Of a stretch of DNA of 64,000 bases, positions 19,224 through 28,317 are shown one piece after another. Both the position numbers and the translations under genes were made by a program. The stretch covers positions 1 through 64,000 of the forward strand of contig CAADWX010000014.1 in assembly GCA_900752905.1 (NCBI GenBank), given 5' to 3'. How positions within the stretch are numbered: the stretch's first letter is position 1; each line of letters starts with the position of its first letter. Source of the DNA: Bacilli bacterium (lineage in GTDB: Bacteria; Bacillota_I; Bacilli_A; RF39; UBA660). The notes below the pieces were generated by a model. The model had not been told where the DNA came from. It did no database searches and was given only the letters and a program-made list of their open reading frames with translations.

Positions 19224-20196
19224 TTTCTTTACCTATTATTTTTTTTATAAATTTTTTTATTTTTTTAGGAAATAATGCCTTAAAAATCAAATATTTATTC
19301 TTCATTTTGCTTTTAGAACCTATAATTTTAGAATAGTTTTTATACTTTTTTAAATAATCTTTTTTATTTTTTTTGTCAAGATTTATTAAATTAATATAAT
19401 TAAAACAAATTCTTTTATATACAGACTTTTTATATTTTTCACTTGTTTCTTCATTAAACATAAGTAACCATTCAATCTCATTCAAATGATTGCTTATTCT
19501 TTTTTCTATATATTTATTAAAATTTGATGACCATGAGTTTCCGTTGATTATATATCGATATGCACACATTTTTTTATTTATATAATATGATTTACCACAA
19601 GATGAATTATATACTTGTAAAGGATAATCACCAACACTTGATTTCATATAATAATCAGGTAATTTTTTCATATTTTTGCTTCTAAACATTAATGACGCTG
19701 TTGGGCAAAATTGTCCACCCTCTTCTATAAACATCTCTGTTGGAATATATCCATCATATTTTTGTGACCAAAAAAACTTTTCCACATTTTGGTTTGAATC
19801 AGTAATTATTTTGCTACCATGAAAACATAAAGTTATATTTTCATCTTTTTCCATAATGTCCACTTGCATTTGAAGTTTATTTTCATCACACCAATAGTCA
19901 TCACCCTCACATAATGCAAAATATTTTCCTTTTATTTTTCCAAGTACTAATGGTACTATTTTACCAACTTTTGAATATTGATTTTCTTTTTCGTAAATTC
20001 CCTTTATAATATTTGGATATTTTTTTTCATATTCTTTTATAATTTTTTGTGTATTATCTGTTGATGCATCATCATGAACCAATACTTCAAATTTGAAATT
20101 TGTTTTTTGATTTACAAATCCATCTAGTGTTTGTTTTATATATTTTTCATGATTATATGTCATACAACATACACTTACTAATATATCATCATTCAT
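19216..20196 (-). CDS. Family 2 glycosyltransferase
   Basis: 326 aa. GT-A fold: SVCCMTYNHEKYIKQTLDGF at the N-terminus, FEVLVHDDASTDNTQKIIKEY, and FALCEGDDYWCDENKL containing the metal-binding region. The C-terminal third is Lys/Tyr-rich and ends with a basic amphipathic stretch (FPKKIKKFIKKIIGK) that may lie on the membrane. Acts in the cytoplasm on the lipid-linked repeat unit; donor and acceptor are unknown. A promoter sits directly upstream (20227-20255), so this gene and those downstream may also be transcribed apart from the genes before it. Confidence 0.9.
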   Translation of the reverse strand: MNDDILVSVCCMTYNHEKYIKQTLDGFVNQKTNFKFEVLVHDDASTDNTQKIIKEYEKKYPNIIKGIYEKENQYSKVGKIVPLVLGKIKGKYFALCEGDDYWCDENKLQMQVDIMEKDENITLCFHGSKIITDSNQNVEKFFWSQKYDGYIPTEMFIEEGGQFCPTASLMFRSKNMKKLPDYYMKSSVGDYPLQVYNSSCGKSYYINKKMCAYRYIINGNSWSSNFNKYIEKRISNHLNEIEWLLMFNEETSEKYKKSVYKRICFNYINLINLDKKNKKDYLKKYKNYSKIIGSKSKMKNKYLIFKALFPKKIKKFIKKIIGKENE

Positions 20197-20226
20197 GTAT
20201 TTTCTCCATTCTATATAATCTATTTT

Positions 20227-20255
20227 ATTATATCATATTATTTGGCAAATTTCGA
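20227..20255 (-). promoter_or_regulatory. Internal promoter in the polysaccharide locus
   Basis: Minus strand: TCGAAA, 17-base spacer, TATAAT with upstream TG (TGATATAAT), in the 82-base gap between glf and the family 2 glycosyltransferase gene. The -35 hexamer is the same as at 28262-28267. Confidence 0.6.
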
Positions 20256-20278
20256 TAAATTTCACCTAAAAAGAAGAA

Positions 20279-21385
20279 CTACTTCAATTCTTCTTTGATA
20301 CATTCAAATGCTGATTTTATAACATCATCCATATCATAATATTTGTATTCAGCTAATCTTCCTCCAAATATTACATTTTCTTCTTTTTTAGATAGTTCTC
20401 TATATTTATCTGCTAATTCATTATTTTTATCATCATTTACTGTATAATATTTTTCCATACCTTCTTTATAATCTGCTGGGTATTCAAATGTAATAACTGT
20501 TTTTGGACTAGTTGAATCAAATTCAAAATGTTTATGTTCTATTACTCTTGTATAATCTACTTCATGACCCGTATAATTTACTACTGCATTTCCTTGGTAA
20601 TTTGTTTGATCTAATACTTTTGTATCAAATTTTAAGCTTCTCCAATCAAGTGAACCTAAAGAATAATTAAAATATTCATCTATTGGTCCTGTATATACTA
20701 TTTTATCAGCTATCTCTTTATATTCTTCTATATTATCAAAGAAATTAGTATTTAATTTTACTTCTATTCCATCTAACATTTTTTCTACTAGTTTAGTATA
20801 ACCTCCAATAGGAATACCTTGATATCTATCATTAAAATAATTATTATCATATACTAATCTAACAGGTAATCTTTTAATGATAAAAGATGGAAGTTCAGTA
20901 CAACTTCTTCCCCATTGTTTTTCAGTATAACCTTTTATTAATTTTTCATAAATTGTTCTACCTACTAAACTAATAGCTTGTTCTTCTAGATTTTTAGGTT
21001 CTCCAGTTATTTCTTTCTTTTCTTCATTAATATGTCTCATTGCATCTTCTGGAGTAAATACATCATTCCATATTTTAGCAAATGTATTCATATTAAATGG
21101 CATATTATATATTTCATTATTAATTCTAGCTACAGGACTATTTGTATATCTATTAAATTCTACAAATGAATTTACATAATCCCAAACATCTTTATAATCA
21201 GTATGAAATATATGAGCACCATATCTATGTACTTGAATACCTTCAACTTCTTCAGTATAAATGTTACCTGCAATATGATCCCTTCTATCTATTACTAGTA
21301 CTTTCTTTCCTTGTTTGTGCGCTAAATTAGCAAATGTAGAACCAAATAGTCCTGCACCTACTATTAAATAATCATATTTTTTCAT
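20279..21385 (-). CDS. glf: UDP-galactopyranose mutase
   Basis: 368 aa, typical length. Flavoenzyme converting UDP-Galp to UDP-Galf, the donor for galactofuranose residues. Visible: FAD motif YLIVGAGLFGSTFANLAHK, VIDRRDHIAGNIY, GAHIFHTDYKDVW, GYTEKQWGRSCTELP, and a C-terminal VIFGGRLAEYKYYDMDD, all diagnostic of Glf. AAGGAG precedes the ATG. Its substrate comes from the GalE encoded in the same locus, so the polymer probably contains Galf. Confidence 0.96.
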   Translation of the reverse strand: MKKYDYLIVGAGLFGSTFANLAHKQGKKVLVIDRRDHIAGNIYTEEVEGIQVHRYGAHIFHTDYKDVWDYVNSFVEFNRYTNSPVARINNEIYNMPFNMNTFAKIWNDVFTPEDAMRHINEEKKEITGEPKNLEEQAISLVGRTIYEKLIKGYTEKQWGRSCTELPSFIIKRLPVRLVYDNNYFNDRYQGIPIGGYTKLVEKMLDGIEVKLNTNFFDNIEEYKEIADKIVYTGPIDEYFNYSLGSLDWRSLKFDTKVLDQTNYQGNAVVNYTGHEVDYTRVIEHKHFEFDSTSPKTVITFEYPADYKEGMEKYYTVNDDKNNELADKYRELSKKEENVIFGGRLAEYKYYDMDDVIKSAFECIKEELK

Positions 21386-21388
21386 ATT

Positions 21389-22555
21389 TTATTTCTCCTT
21401 ATAATTTTTGCTATTTGAATTAGAATTTTCTATTAAATAATTAGCATTATAGCCTAATGTAAAAAGAACATAAAAAAATGGATAATCTAATGTGTCAACT
21501 AATGATAATATTAAACTTATAATTATAGTACAACTAATTATTTTTACATTTTTTGAATTATTATATTTTTTTATTTTATTTCCAGTCATAATATTCATTC
21601 CAACAAAAATTGAAAATCCAATAACACCTGCTTGATATAAGCAATTTAAAAAATAATTATGATAGTGATTTAATCCCCATAAATAAGACATTAAATATTC
21701 CTTATTAATACCATATCCAATAAATGGACTTTGTAAAAATTTTTTTAGTCCAATGTTCCATAAATATGTTCTGCCTGATAAATTTGGATCCTTATGTAAA
21801 ACATTTATAATAATATCTGAAAACAAATATTGTATTTTGAATACGACTAATAAAATATTAACTAAACATATAATCAAAAAGCATTTATTGAAATCAAATA
21901 AATTTTTTTTATACTTTGTTTTTTTATATGTTAAAATTATAAAATATATAAAATAAATTATAATTCCAATTAAAGCACCAACACTCCATGTATAAATAAT
22001 CGTAAAAATAGAAATTATAAAACATGTTATTGTCAAATATCTTGATTTTTTTGAGCCATCCTCTGTAATAATAGAAAAACATATCATTGGTAAAAAGTAA
22101 AAAATAAATCTGTTATCCATTCCTAAAAAGAAACTATTATTAACATCTTTTCCATCAAAATTAATGAACACATCTATTAAATTAATTATTGAATATATCA
22201 AAAAAATCAATATAATTGGTTTTAAAGTTCTATTTTTTCCAAATTTAATTAAACCATTTTCAATTAATATACATAATGCAATGATTGCTAAGGCATCTCC
22301 TGCTGCGTCAAAAATATTTCCTTTATTAATGATTGTTGAAAAAAGAATTATTGTTTCATAAAAGATAATAATTAGTGAAATTTTAGAAAGTTTATATATT
22401 CTTTTTATTAAAAGAAATGAAATAATGATAACTGAAACCGCTTTCCATACAAAAAAGATTTTATTAATATCAGATAAGGAAAATAATGTAGGTTCTAAAA
22501 AAGGTAAAAGCAAAATCAAAAACAATAAATAACTTTTACTTAAAATTATTTTCAT
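21389..22555 (-). CDS. Wzy-like O-antigen/polysaccharide polymerase
   Basis: 388 aa with about 10-11 hydrophobic helices. The conserved ligase/polymerase motif is visible near the C-terminus: SGRTYLWNIGLKKFLQSPF, GYGINKEYL and NHYHNYFLNCLYQAG with the functional His. It joins repeat units on the outer membrane face. It lies 3 bases from the glycosyltransferase gene upstream. Wzy proteins diverge strongly, so the call rests on topology, the motif and position. Confidence 0.85.
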   Translation of the reverse strand: MKIILSKSYLLFLILLLPFLEPTLFSLSDINKIFFVWKAVSVIIISFLLIKRIYKLSKISLIIIFYETIILFSTIINKGNIFDAAGDALAIIALCILIENGLIKFGKNRTLKPIILIFLIYSIINLIDVFINFDGKDVNNSFFLGMDNRFIFYFLPMICFSIITEDGSKKSRYLTITCFIISIFTIIYTWSVGALIGIIIYFIYFIILTYKKTKYKKNLFDFNKCFLIICLVNILLVVFKIQYLFSDIIINVLHKDPNLSGRTYLWNIGLKKFLQSPFIGYGINKEYLMSYLWGLNHYHNYFLNCLYQAGVIGFSIFVGMNIMTGNKIKKYNNSKNVKIISCTIIISLILSLVDTLDYPFFYVLFTLGYNANYLIENSNSNSKNYKEK

Positions 22556-22558
22556 AAG

Positions 22559-23674
22559 TTAATCCTCATATAATTTTGCTATTTTTAATATTTCCGTATT
22601 TAAATCATAGCCTGATTTTATTATTTTATTTTTTATTTTTTTTCTACCTTTTTTCATAAAAGAAATTTCATCAATACAATTTACCCATTCATTAATATCT
22701 AATGGTAAAAATTTTACATTACCTGTTATATCAGCCTCAATTGTAATATTATTAGAAAATACACATGGCAAATCAGCTGCTTGAGCTTCAATTCCAACTG
22801 TTGGTAGTCCCTCAAATAAAGAAGGAAGTATAAATACATCTAATGCTTGATATATTGAATCAACATTAGAAGATACATCTAATATATTAACCGACGAGTC
22901 CAAATTTAAACTGTGAACTAAGCTCTTTATTTCGCTCTTTAGTGACCCATCACCAACTAGAAGCAATTTTGAATTTTTATTATTTGCATGATATTTGTGA
23001 AACATTTCAATAATAAATTTATGATTTTTTACTTCTTCAAATCTTCCAATATGACCTATTATAAAATCATTTTCTTCATAATTATTTTTTCTTCTAAAAG
23101 CTAGTCTTTTATTATCATCATAAGAAAATTTATCTACATCAATTGCATTTTTAACTATTATAAGTCTGCTTGAATTTGATATTTTTTTTCCATACATCCA
23201 TTTACCAGCAAGCTTTGAACATGCAATAAATACATTTGTATTTTTAATTAAAAATGGTTTAAATAAGTAATGTAAAGCCTTTCTTATTTTATTAGACTCT
23301 CCAGAACTATGGCTATGTGTTATAACCTTTAAATTCTTATTTGAATACTTTTTTAAAATCAAAATATAAGAAAAAAGTAATGCAGAACATAAATTAACAT
23401 GAACGACATCATAATTTTCAGTTAATGCAATCTTTTTTATCATCTTTATACATCTAAAAGGATTTTTTTTAATACTTGGAACAATATGGACTTTTGCATG
23501 ATACTTATCAATAAGCTTTTCTCTATACGTTCCTTCTAAATTATTACTTACTAGAAAATCTATTTGAATATTTTCCTTATCAATCTTTTCATATAAATTT
23601 AATATAAAATTTTCAACTCCTCCAACAGTAGAAGACATTCCAAAAATCAAAATTTTTTTCTTCTTTTTTTTCAT
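22559..23674 (-). CDS. Family 4 glycosyltransferase (EpsF-like)
   Basis: 371 aa, GT-B fold. ILIFGMSSTVGGVENFILN at the N-terminus is the usual GT4 acceptor-side loop. The donor-binding domain shows IGHIGRFEEVKNHKFIIEMF, KLLLVGDGSLKSEI and the motif ILPSLFEGLPTVGIEAQAA (the E-x7-E region). An unusual Lys-rich start precedes the fold (MKKKKKKILIF). It is about 35-40 percent similar by eye to the other GT4 of this locus (25541-26650), including the same EpsF-type signature, so the two may be old duplicates. Confidence 0.9.
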   Translation of the reverse strand: MKKKKKKILIFGMSSTVGGVENFILNLYEKIDKENIQIDFLVSNNLEGTYREKLIDKYHAKVHIVPSIKKNPFRCIKMIKKIALTENYDVVHVNLCSALLFSYILILKKYSNKNLKVITHSHSSGESNKIRKALHYLFKPFLIKNTNVFIACSKLAGKWMYGKKISNSSRLIIVKNAIDVDKFSYDDNKRLAFRRKNNYEENDFIIGHIGRFEEVKNHKFIIEMFHKYHANNKNSKLLLVGDGSLKSEIKSLVHSLNLDSSVNILDVSSNVDSIYQALDVFILPSLFEGLPTVGIEAQAADLPCVFSNNITIEADITGNVKFLPLDINEWVNCIDEISFMKKGRKKIKNKIIKSGYDLNTEILKIAKLYED

Positions 23675-23675
23675 A

Positions 23676-25517
23676 TTAATCTTTCTCCTTGCTTTTTATT
23701 TTATAATAAATTTTAAAATATGGTAAATTTAACTTAAAAAATTTTTTTATAAAACCTATTTTCCATACACTTTTATAGAAATCATTTTTCATCATTTTGA
23801 AATTAAACAAATACTTTCTAATGCCATTAAAGCATACAATATCTTGGGTATATGTATCATTAAATTTAATATTCTTTAAATTATTAACATCTGATAAAGA
23901 TGGACTAATACATAAATTTCTTAAAAATGAAAAAGATACTTCGCTGTTTAAATTTAGATGTTTAATTATTTTATTTTGATTTAAAGTATGACAAAATTCC
24001 AATGCTCCAAGTTGAATTTTTTTCAAATTTTCTAAATTAATGTCATTTTTTTGAAATTCGTATTTTTGAAGTACAGGAACTATTTTTTTATTATTACTTT
24101 TATACTTTTTTACTGACCCATGATTTCCTAAAAAGAATGATTCAAATAATCCAAAAGAACCTGCTATAGCTATTTTATTGATAAGATTATCACCTTCATT
24201 AAATAAAAAGCCTTTTCCATTTTCTACTATTTTTTCTTGTCCAACATAAAATCCATATATATCAACTTTAATACCAGAATTTTTACAAATTTTTATAAGT
24301 TGTTTTTGCATTGTTCCATGCCATCCTATATCAACAATAGCTATTTTTCCATTAAATGAATTTTGTTTCAAGTATTCAACAACTAATTTATACTCTTGCA
24401 TAGAATTATTAATTACATCATTTTTTATTTCACTATAAAATTTTTCTAATTTTTTATTGTTAACAAAATTTTCTTTAGTTAATTCATCATCTATATTTAA
24501 ATCAAACATTTTTAGTTTTTCTTCATAACCAGAAGGTTCTAAACCTAATCTTTTTATAAAAGTTTTAACATCAAAAACATTTGACATCGTAATATTGTTT
24601 TTCAAATTTTTAAACTCACTATTTTTCCATAAGTTTGGAATATTTAGACTTCTTCTTGAAACATATAAATAATTTGATTTAATATTTATATCATTATTCA
24701 ATTCATCAAACACATTTTTTAAAATATAACCATCCCTTGAAAGAAAAAAAACATTATTTATATTCAAATTATTTATTTCTTTTATTAACCAATTTGTAAA
24801 ACCGTATAATAATATTCCCAATTTTTCATAACCATATTTATAAAAAACATCTTCATTTAAACTAGTATTATATATGAATTTTTGTATTATATTTTTTTCT
24901 AGATTTTCTTCATTAATTTTTTCTTTCTTTTTCTTGTAAAGAATTGAACCAATATGATGTTTTTTTGGTTCTATATAGTCTGCTTTTAAAGAATCACCAA
25001 TGTGCAGTATGTCATCTCCATTACATTTTAATTCATTAATAACAGTGTCAAAAAGTTGACCGTTTCTCTTAGTTTTATTATACTCAGATGAAACAAAGAT
25101 TTTTTTGAATTTTGTGTATCCATTACTTATTAAAAAATCTGATAATATGGTTTCATTCAAATACATATCTGAAACAAAAATAACATCTTTATTTTTTTTT
25201 AAGCAATAATCATAAATTTTTTTTATATCTTTATTAGCATGTAAAATGCTCTTTTCAACTTCAATCTCCACTTTTTTTACAGCTTCATCATAAAAATTAT
25301 TATAAATATCATTTAAAGTTGGTGATATTAGTCCTTTTTTTTCTGCTACAATTTTCTCTATTTTACACCTTTTTTCAAAAAAGCCTTTATTTTTACTAAT
25401 AGTTTCAACTATTTTAAAAACATCAGTTGGAGTTGAAACATCTCTAATTAATGCAGTATCAAAAATATCAAAAGAAATAATTTTATAATTATCAATTTTT
25501 TTTAAATTTATTTTCAT
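23676..25517 (-). CDS. Large HAD-family protein of the COG5610 type
   Basis: 613 aa. The N-terminal half is a HAD hydrolase: KIISFDIFDTALIRDVSTPT carries the nucleophile Asp motif DIFDT, VIFVSDMYLN the Ser/Thr motif, and DDILHIGDSLKADYIEPKK the acidic motif. The C-terminal half (about 220-613) has no domain I can name. It contains FFLSRDGYIL and KIAIVDIGWHGTMQKQL, repeated features of this family. Such proteins occur in capsule and exopolysaccharide loci, but their chemistry is not settled; phosphate removal or phosphotransfer to a sugar is plausible. Confidence 0.78.
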   Translation of the reverse strand: MKINLKKIDNYKIISFDIFDTALIRDVSTPTDVFKIVETISKNKGFFEKRCKIEKIVAEKKGLISPTLNDIYNNFYDEAVKKVEIEVEKSILHANKDIKKIYDYCLKKNKDVIFVSDMYLNETILSDFLISNGYTKFKKIFVSSEYNKTKRNGQLFDTVINELKCNGDDILHIGDSLKADYIEPKKHHIGSILYKKKKEKINEENLEKNIIQKFIYNTSLNEDVFYKYGYEKLGILLYGFTNWLIKEINNLNINNVFFLSRDGYILKNVFDELNNDINIKSNYLYVSRRSLNIPNLWKNSEFKNLKNNITMSNVFDVKTFIKRLGLEPSGYEEKLKMFDLNIDDELTKENFVNNKKLEKFYSEIKNDVINNSMQEYKLVVEYLKQNSFNGKIAIVDIGWHGTMQKQLIKICKNSGIKVDIYGFYVGQEKIVENGKGFLFNEGDNLINKIAIAGSFGLFESFFLGNHGSVKKYKSNNKKIVPVLQKYEFQKNDINLENLKKIQLGALEFCHTLNQNKIIKHLNLNSEVSFSFLRNLCISPSLSDVNNLKNIKFNDTYTQDIVCFNGIRKYLFNFKMMKNDFYKSVWKIGFIKKFFKLNLPYFKIYYKIKSKEKD

Positions 25518-25540
25518 AATTATCTTAACTCCATTTTTTA

Positions 25541-26650
25541 TTATTCATTATACATATCAATATATTTTTTTTCTAGTTTTTTTGCTGCAATTCTAATATT
25601 ATATTTTTCTGTCATATTGCTACTTTCTTTTTTATAACCATTAATATAAATTTCTTCTATAGCATTAACCCAATCATTAACATTTAAATCAACAAACTTA
25701 CAATTGTCGCTGATTTTTGTTTCTTCTGTTATATTACTTGAAAATATGCAGTAAGTACCACTTGCTTGAGCTTCAATTCCCGTAACAGGTAATCCTTCAA
25801 ATAAAGATGGTAATACAAATATATCCATTGCCTGTAAATATTTTCCTACATCATTTGTCGTACCAAAAAAAATCACTTTATCATTTAAGCCTAATTTATC
25901 TACTTTATTTTTTAATTCTTGTTCTAATTCACCTTCACCTATTAATAACAAAATTGAATTATTAATTTTTTCTTGCAATTTGTGAAAAACATCTATTAAG
26001 AATGATTGATTTTTTTGATAAGAAAAACGTGCTACATTTCCAATTACAAATTTATTTTGTATATTTAATTGTTGCCTAACTAAATTTCTCTGATCTAAAT
26101 CAAATGAAAATTTATCATAATCTATTGCATTATTAATTATTTCTATTTTATCGACTGATTTTTCGCCAAACAACCATATACCCGCTTTTTTGGAGCAAGC
26201 CCAATAGTGATTTGCTTTAGTTATTTTTTTTCTATTCAACTTATCTAAAAATTTTCTTGGTAATCCAGAAGGCGTATTAGTATTATGTGAATGCGCAATA
26301 ATATTTTTTACTTTCATGTTCTTAGCAATTAATAATGGCAAAATATTTGCTGCTGATAACATATTTATATGTACTATTTTATAATTGTTATCAGCAATGA
26401 TTTTTTTTAAGCCATAATAATATTTAATAGGTTTTTTCTTCATAGAAGTTATATGATATATTTTACCCTTCATTTTTTTTATTTCGTCTTCAAAGCATAA
26501 TTTTTCATATATCGAAACAAAATCAAATTGTACTTTAGATTTATCAATATTTCTGTAATAATTCATTAAGTAGGTTTCCACCCCACCGATTTTATCATGC
26601 ATACCGATTTGTAATACTCTAATTGGATTTTTTTTAGAAGCTTTTCCCAT
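25541..26650 (-). CDS. Family 4 glycosyltransferase (EpsF-like)
   Basis: 369 aa, GT-B fold. RVLQIGMHDKIGGVETYLMNY at the N-terminus, then IGNVARFSYQKNQSFLIDVF, ILLLIGEGELEQELK and VLPSLFEGLPVTGIEAQASG in the donor domain. Close relative of the gene at 22559-23674. Its 5' end overlaps the 3' end of the DUF4422 gene by 17 bases, showing tight co-translation. Acts in the cytoplasm on the growing repeat unit; linkage unknown. Confidence 0.9.
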   Translation of the reverse strand: MGKASKKNPIRVLQIGMHDKIGGVETYLMNYYRNIDKSKVQFDFVSIYEKLCFEDEIKKMKGKIYHITSMKKKPIKYYYGLKKIIADNNYKIVHINMLSAANILPLLIAKNMKVKNIIAHSHNTNTPSGLPRKFLDKLNRKKITKANHYWACSKKAGIWLFGEKSVDKIEIINNAIDYDKFSFDLDQRNLVRQQLNIQNKFVIGNVARFSYQKNQSFLIDVFHKLQEKINNSILLLIGEGELEQELKNKVDKLGLNDKVIFFGTTNDVGKYLQAMDIFVLPSLFEGLPVTGIEAQASGTYCIFSSNITEETKISDNCKFVDLNVNDWVNAIEEIYINGYKKESSNMTEKYNIRIAAKKLEKKYIDMYNE

Positions 26651-27416
26651 ATTTTTTACCTAAAAACTTAGCTTTCAAAAAGCTAGTTCCTTTCTTCCAC
26701 CAATTTACTTTTTCCATACTTATTACCTTTACTTCTTTATAAGAATATCCTTTTGTATTTAACCATACATCAAGTAATAATTCTGATACTCTTCCATAAA
26801 ATCTTGCATGAAAACTATCATATTTAGAATTATCCACTCTTTTTTCAAGTTCAAATAAAATATCAAATAACCATGTACAATATTCATCTAATTTATCTTT
26901 CTTCATTATAAACATATTAAACATATGAGCACTTCTTCTTGTTTTTAATTTATCAAATTCTAACATGTACTCAGGATATCTTTCTTGTAATATTTGTCCT
27001 GTAATATCTAATGGCTCAATATACATAGTATGTTCATAGTGAGAATAAAGGTTTTCTATATAGTAATTCCTTTTTTTAGGAACAATTATATCTGTATTAT
27101 TTAATAATTTACTTGCTTCATCTTTCGTTAAAACACTATTAAATAAATCTTTTTTATTTATCTTTTTTGAAGCAAAATGTCTTCTATAATGAGCAAGTCC
27201 TATATAATCTTCTTTTAAATTTTTCCATGCCCAATATAATCCTGTAAGTTCGCAAAAATAAGGATTTTTTAAAGATATATTATCTTTTGTATTATCTTTT
27301 TCATAACCTAAATCATTTTTACCTTCAGCACCAACTTGAAGTGGTAAATACATCTTATCGCTAGGCATATCATATTTTTTATGAGTTGCGATTACTACTT
27401 TTATTTTTTTATTCAT
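26634..27416 (-). CDS. DUF4422 family putative glycosyltransferase
   Basis: 260 aa. Family signature visible: KVVIATHKKYDMPSD at the start, YLPLQVGAEGK, FCELTGLYWAWKNL, and YIGLAHYRRHFA. The GT-A-like fold and constant location in polysaccharide loci make a glycosyltransferase role likely. It is the first gene after the promoter at 27449-27477 and begins the long run down to 11.5 kb. GGGAG precedes the ATG. Confidence 0.88.
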   Translation of the reverse strand: MNKKIKVVIATHKKYDMPSDKMYLPLQVGAEGKNDLGYEKDNTKDNISLKNPYFCELTGLYWAWKNLKEDYIGLAHYRRHFASKKINKKDLFNSVLTKDEASKLLNNTDIIVPKKRNYYIENLYSHYEHTMYIEPLDITGQILQERYPEYMLEFDKLKTRRSAHMFNMFIMKKDKLDEYCTWLFDILFELEKRVDNSKYDSFHARFYGRVSELLLDVWLNTKGYSYKEVKVISMEKVNWWKKGTSFLKAKFLGKKYGKSF

Positions 27417-27448
27417 AAAGTTTTACTCCCTCTATTACTAGTAAGTTC

Positions 27449-27477
27449 ATTATAACATAAATAACCTTAATTTTGAT
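27449..27477 (-). promoter_or_regulatory. Promoter for the main polysaccharide operon
   Basis: Minus strand: TATAAT at 27454-27449 with upstream TG (TGTTATAAT), a weak -35 (ATCAAA) 17 bases before it, 32 bases upstream of the DUF4422 start. Confidence 0.5.
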
Positions 27478-27486
27478 ATATTTCTA

Positions 27487-27515
27487 CAAAAAAAGCCTAA
27501 AAATAAGCTTTTTAT
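27487..27515 (-). terminator. Terminator after the initiating sugar transferase gene
   Basis: Minus strand: AAAAAGC, about 10-base loop, GCTTTTT plus further Ts, overlapping the stop. It separates the sugar transferase gene from the rest of the locus, which then has its own promoter. Confidence 0.65.
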
Positions 27516-28195
27516 TTAGCACCATGTCTTGTAATCAGTGCTTTTATTGTTCTAAATATACATTTTATATCCAATGATATAGAGCAATTTTTTGCATAAT
27601 AGTACTCTAATTCTAATCTTTTTTCATAATTAGTTGCACTTCTACCATTGGCTGCCCACCATCCTGTTATACCAGGTTTAACACTTTCATATATTTCATG
27701 GTTTCCATCATGTTCTTCAATTTCACCATCCACAAGTGGTCTTGGTCCTATTAAACTCATATCTCCTATAAATACATTTATAAATTGTGGTATTTCATCA
27801 AGAGATAATTTTCTTAATACTTTACCAGCTTTTGTTATTCTAGGATCATTATCCAATTTTTGATTTTGTTTCCATTGTTCTTTATATTTTTTTATCTTTA
27901 ATAATTTTTTTAATTCCTCATCTGCATTATATACCATTGTTCTAAATTTAAATATATATATTTTTTTACCATTTTTTCCTATTCTTTTTTGTCTATAAAA
28001 AATACTATGGAAATCTCCAGTAATAATATAAGATATTTTTACAATAAGAGCTATTGGTATTATAAATACCATTCCTATTAAAGATATTAATATATCGAAT
28101 AATCTTTTTACAGCAAAGTATAGTTTTTTTGATTTTACTTTTTCTTTTGATTTTGTATTTATTTCAATTACATCTATTGTTTGTGTATTATCCAT
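27512..28195 (-). CDS. Initiating sugar-phosphate transferase (polyprenyl-phosphate type)
   Basis: 227 aa. Transfers the first sugar-1-phosphate to undecaprenyl phosphate. One N-terminal membrane segment (RLFDILISLIGMVFIIPIAL) is followed by the catalytic domain: FYRQKRIGKNGKKIYIFKFR, LRKLSLDEIPQFINVF, MSLIGPRPL and the C-terminal PGITGWWAANGR. This is the short WcaJ/EpsL catalytic core without the large membrane domain. It has a separate promoter and terminator from the genes that follow, so the committing step may be controlled on its own. Confidence 0.93.
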   Translation of the reverse strand: MDNTQTIDVIEINTKSKEKVKSKKLYFAVKRLFDILISLIGMVFIIPIALIVKISYIITGDFHSIFYRQKRIGKNGKKIYIFKFRTMVYNADEELKKLLKIKKYKEQWKQNQKLDNDPRITKAGKVLRKLSLDEIPQFINVFIGDMSLIGPRPLVDGEIEEHDGNHEIYESVKPGITGWWAANGRSATNYEKRLELEYYYAKNCSISLDIKCIFRTIKALITRHGAK

Positions 28196-28238
28196 AATTT
28201 ACCATTCCCTTATTTTATTAGTTTTTCTTTGTAATTTG

Positions 28239-28267
28239 ATTATAACACATATATAGATTTTTTTCGA
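28239..28267 (-). promoter_or_regulatory. Promoter of the initiating sugar transferase gene
   Basis: Minus strand: TCGAAA, 17-base spacer, TATAAT with upstream TG (TGTTATAAT), 44 bases before the ATG at 28195. Confidence 0.6.
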
Positions 28268-28287
28268 CATTTTTTATAATTTTGTAT

Positions 28288-28317
28288 AAAAAAAATAGAT
28301 AAATAATCTATTTTTGT
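28288..28317 (-). terminator. Terminator after the NERD-domain gene
   Basis: Minus strand: AAAATAGAT-TATTT-ATCTATTTTTTTT overlapping the stop of the gene ending at 28308. Confidence 0.7.
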
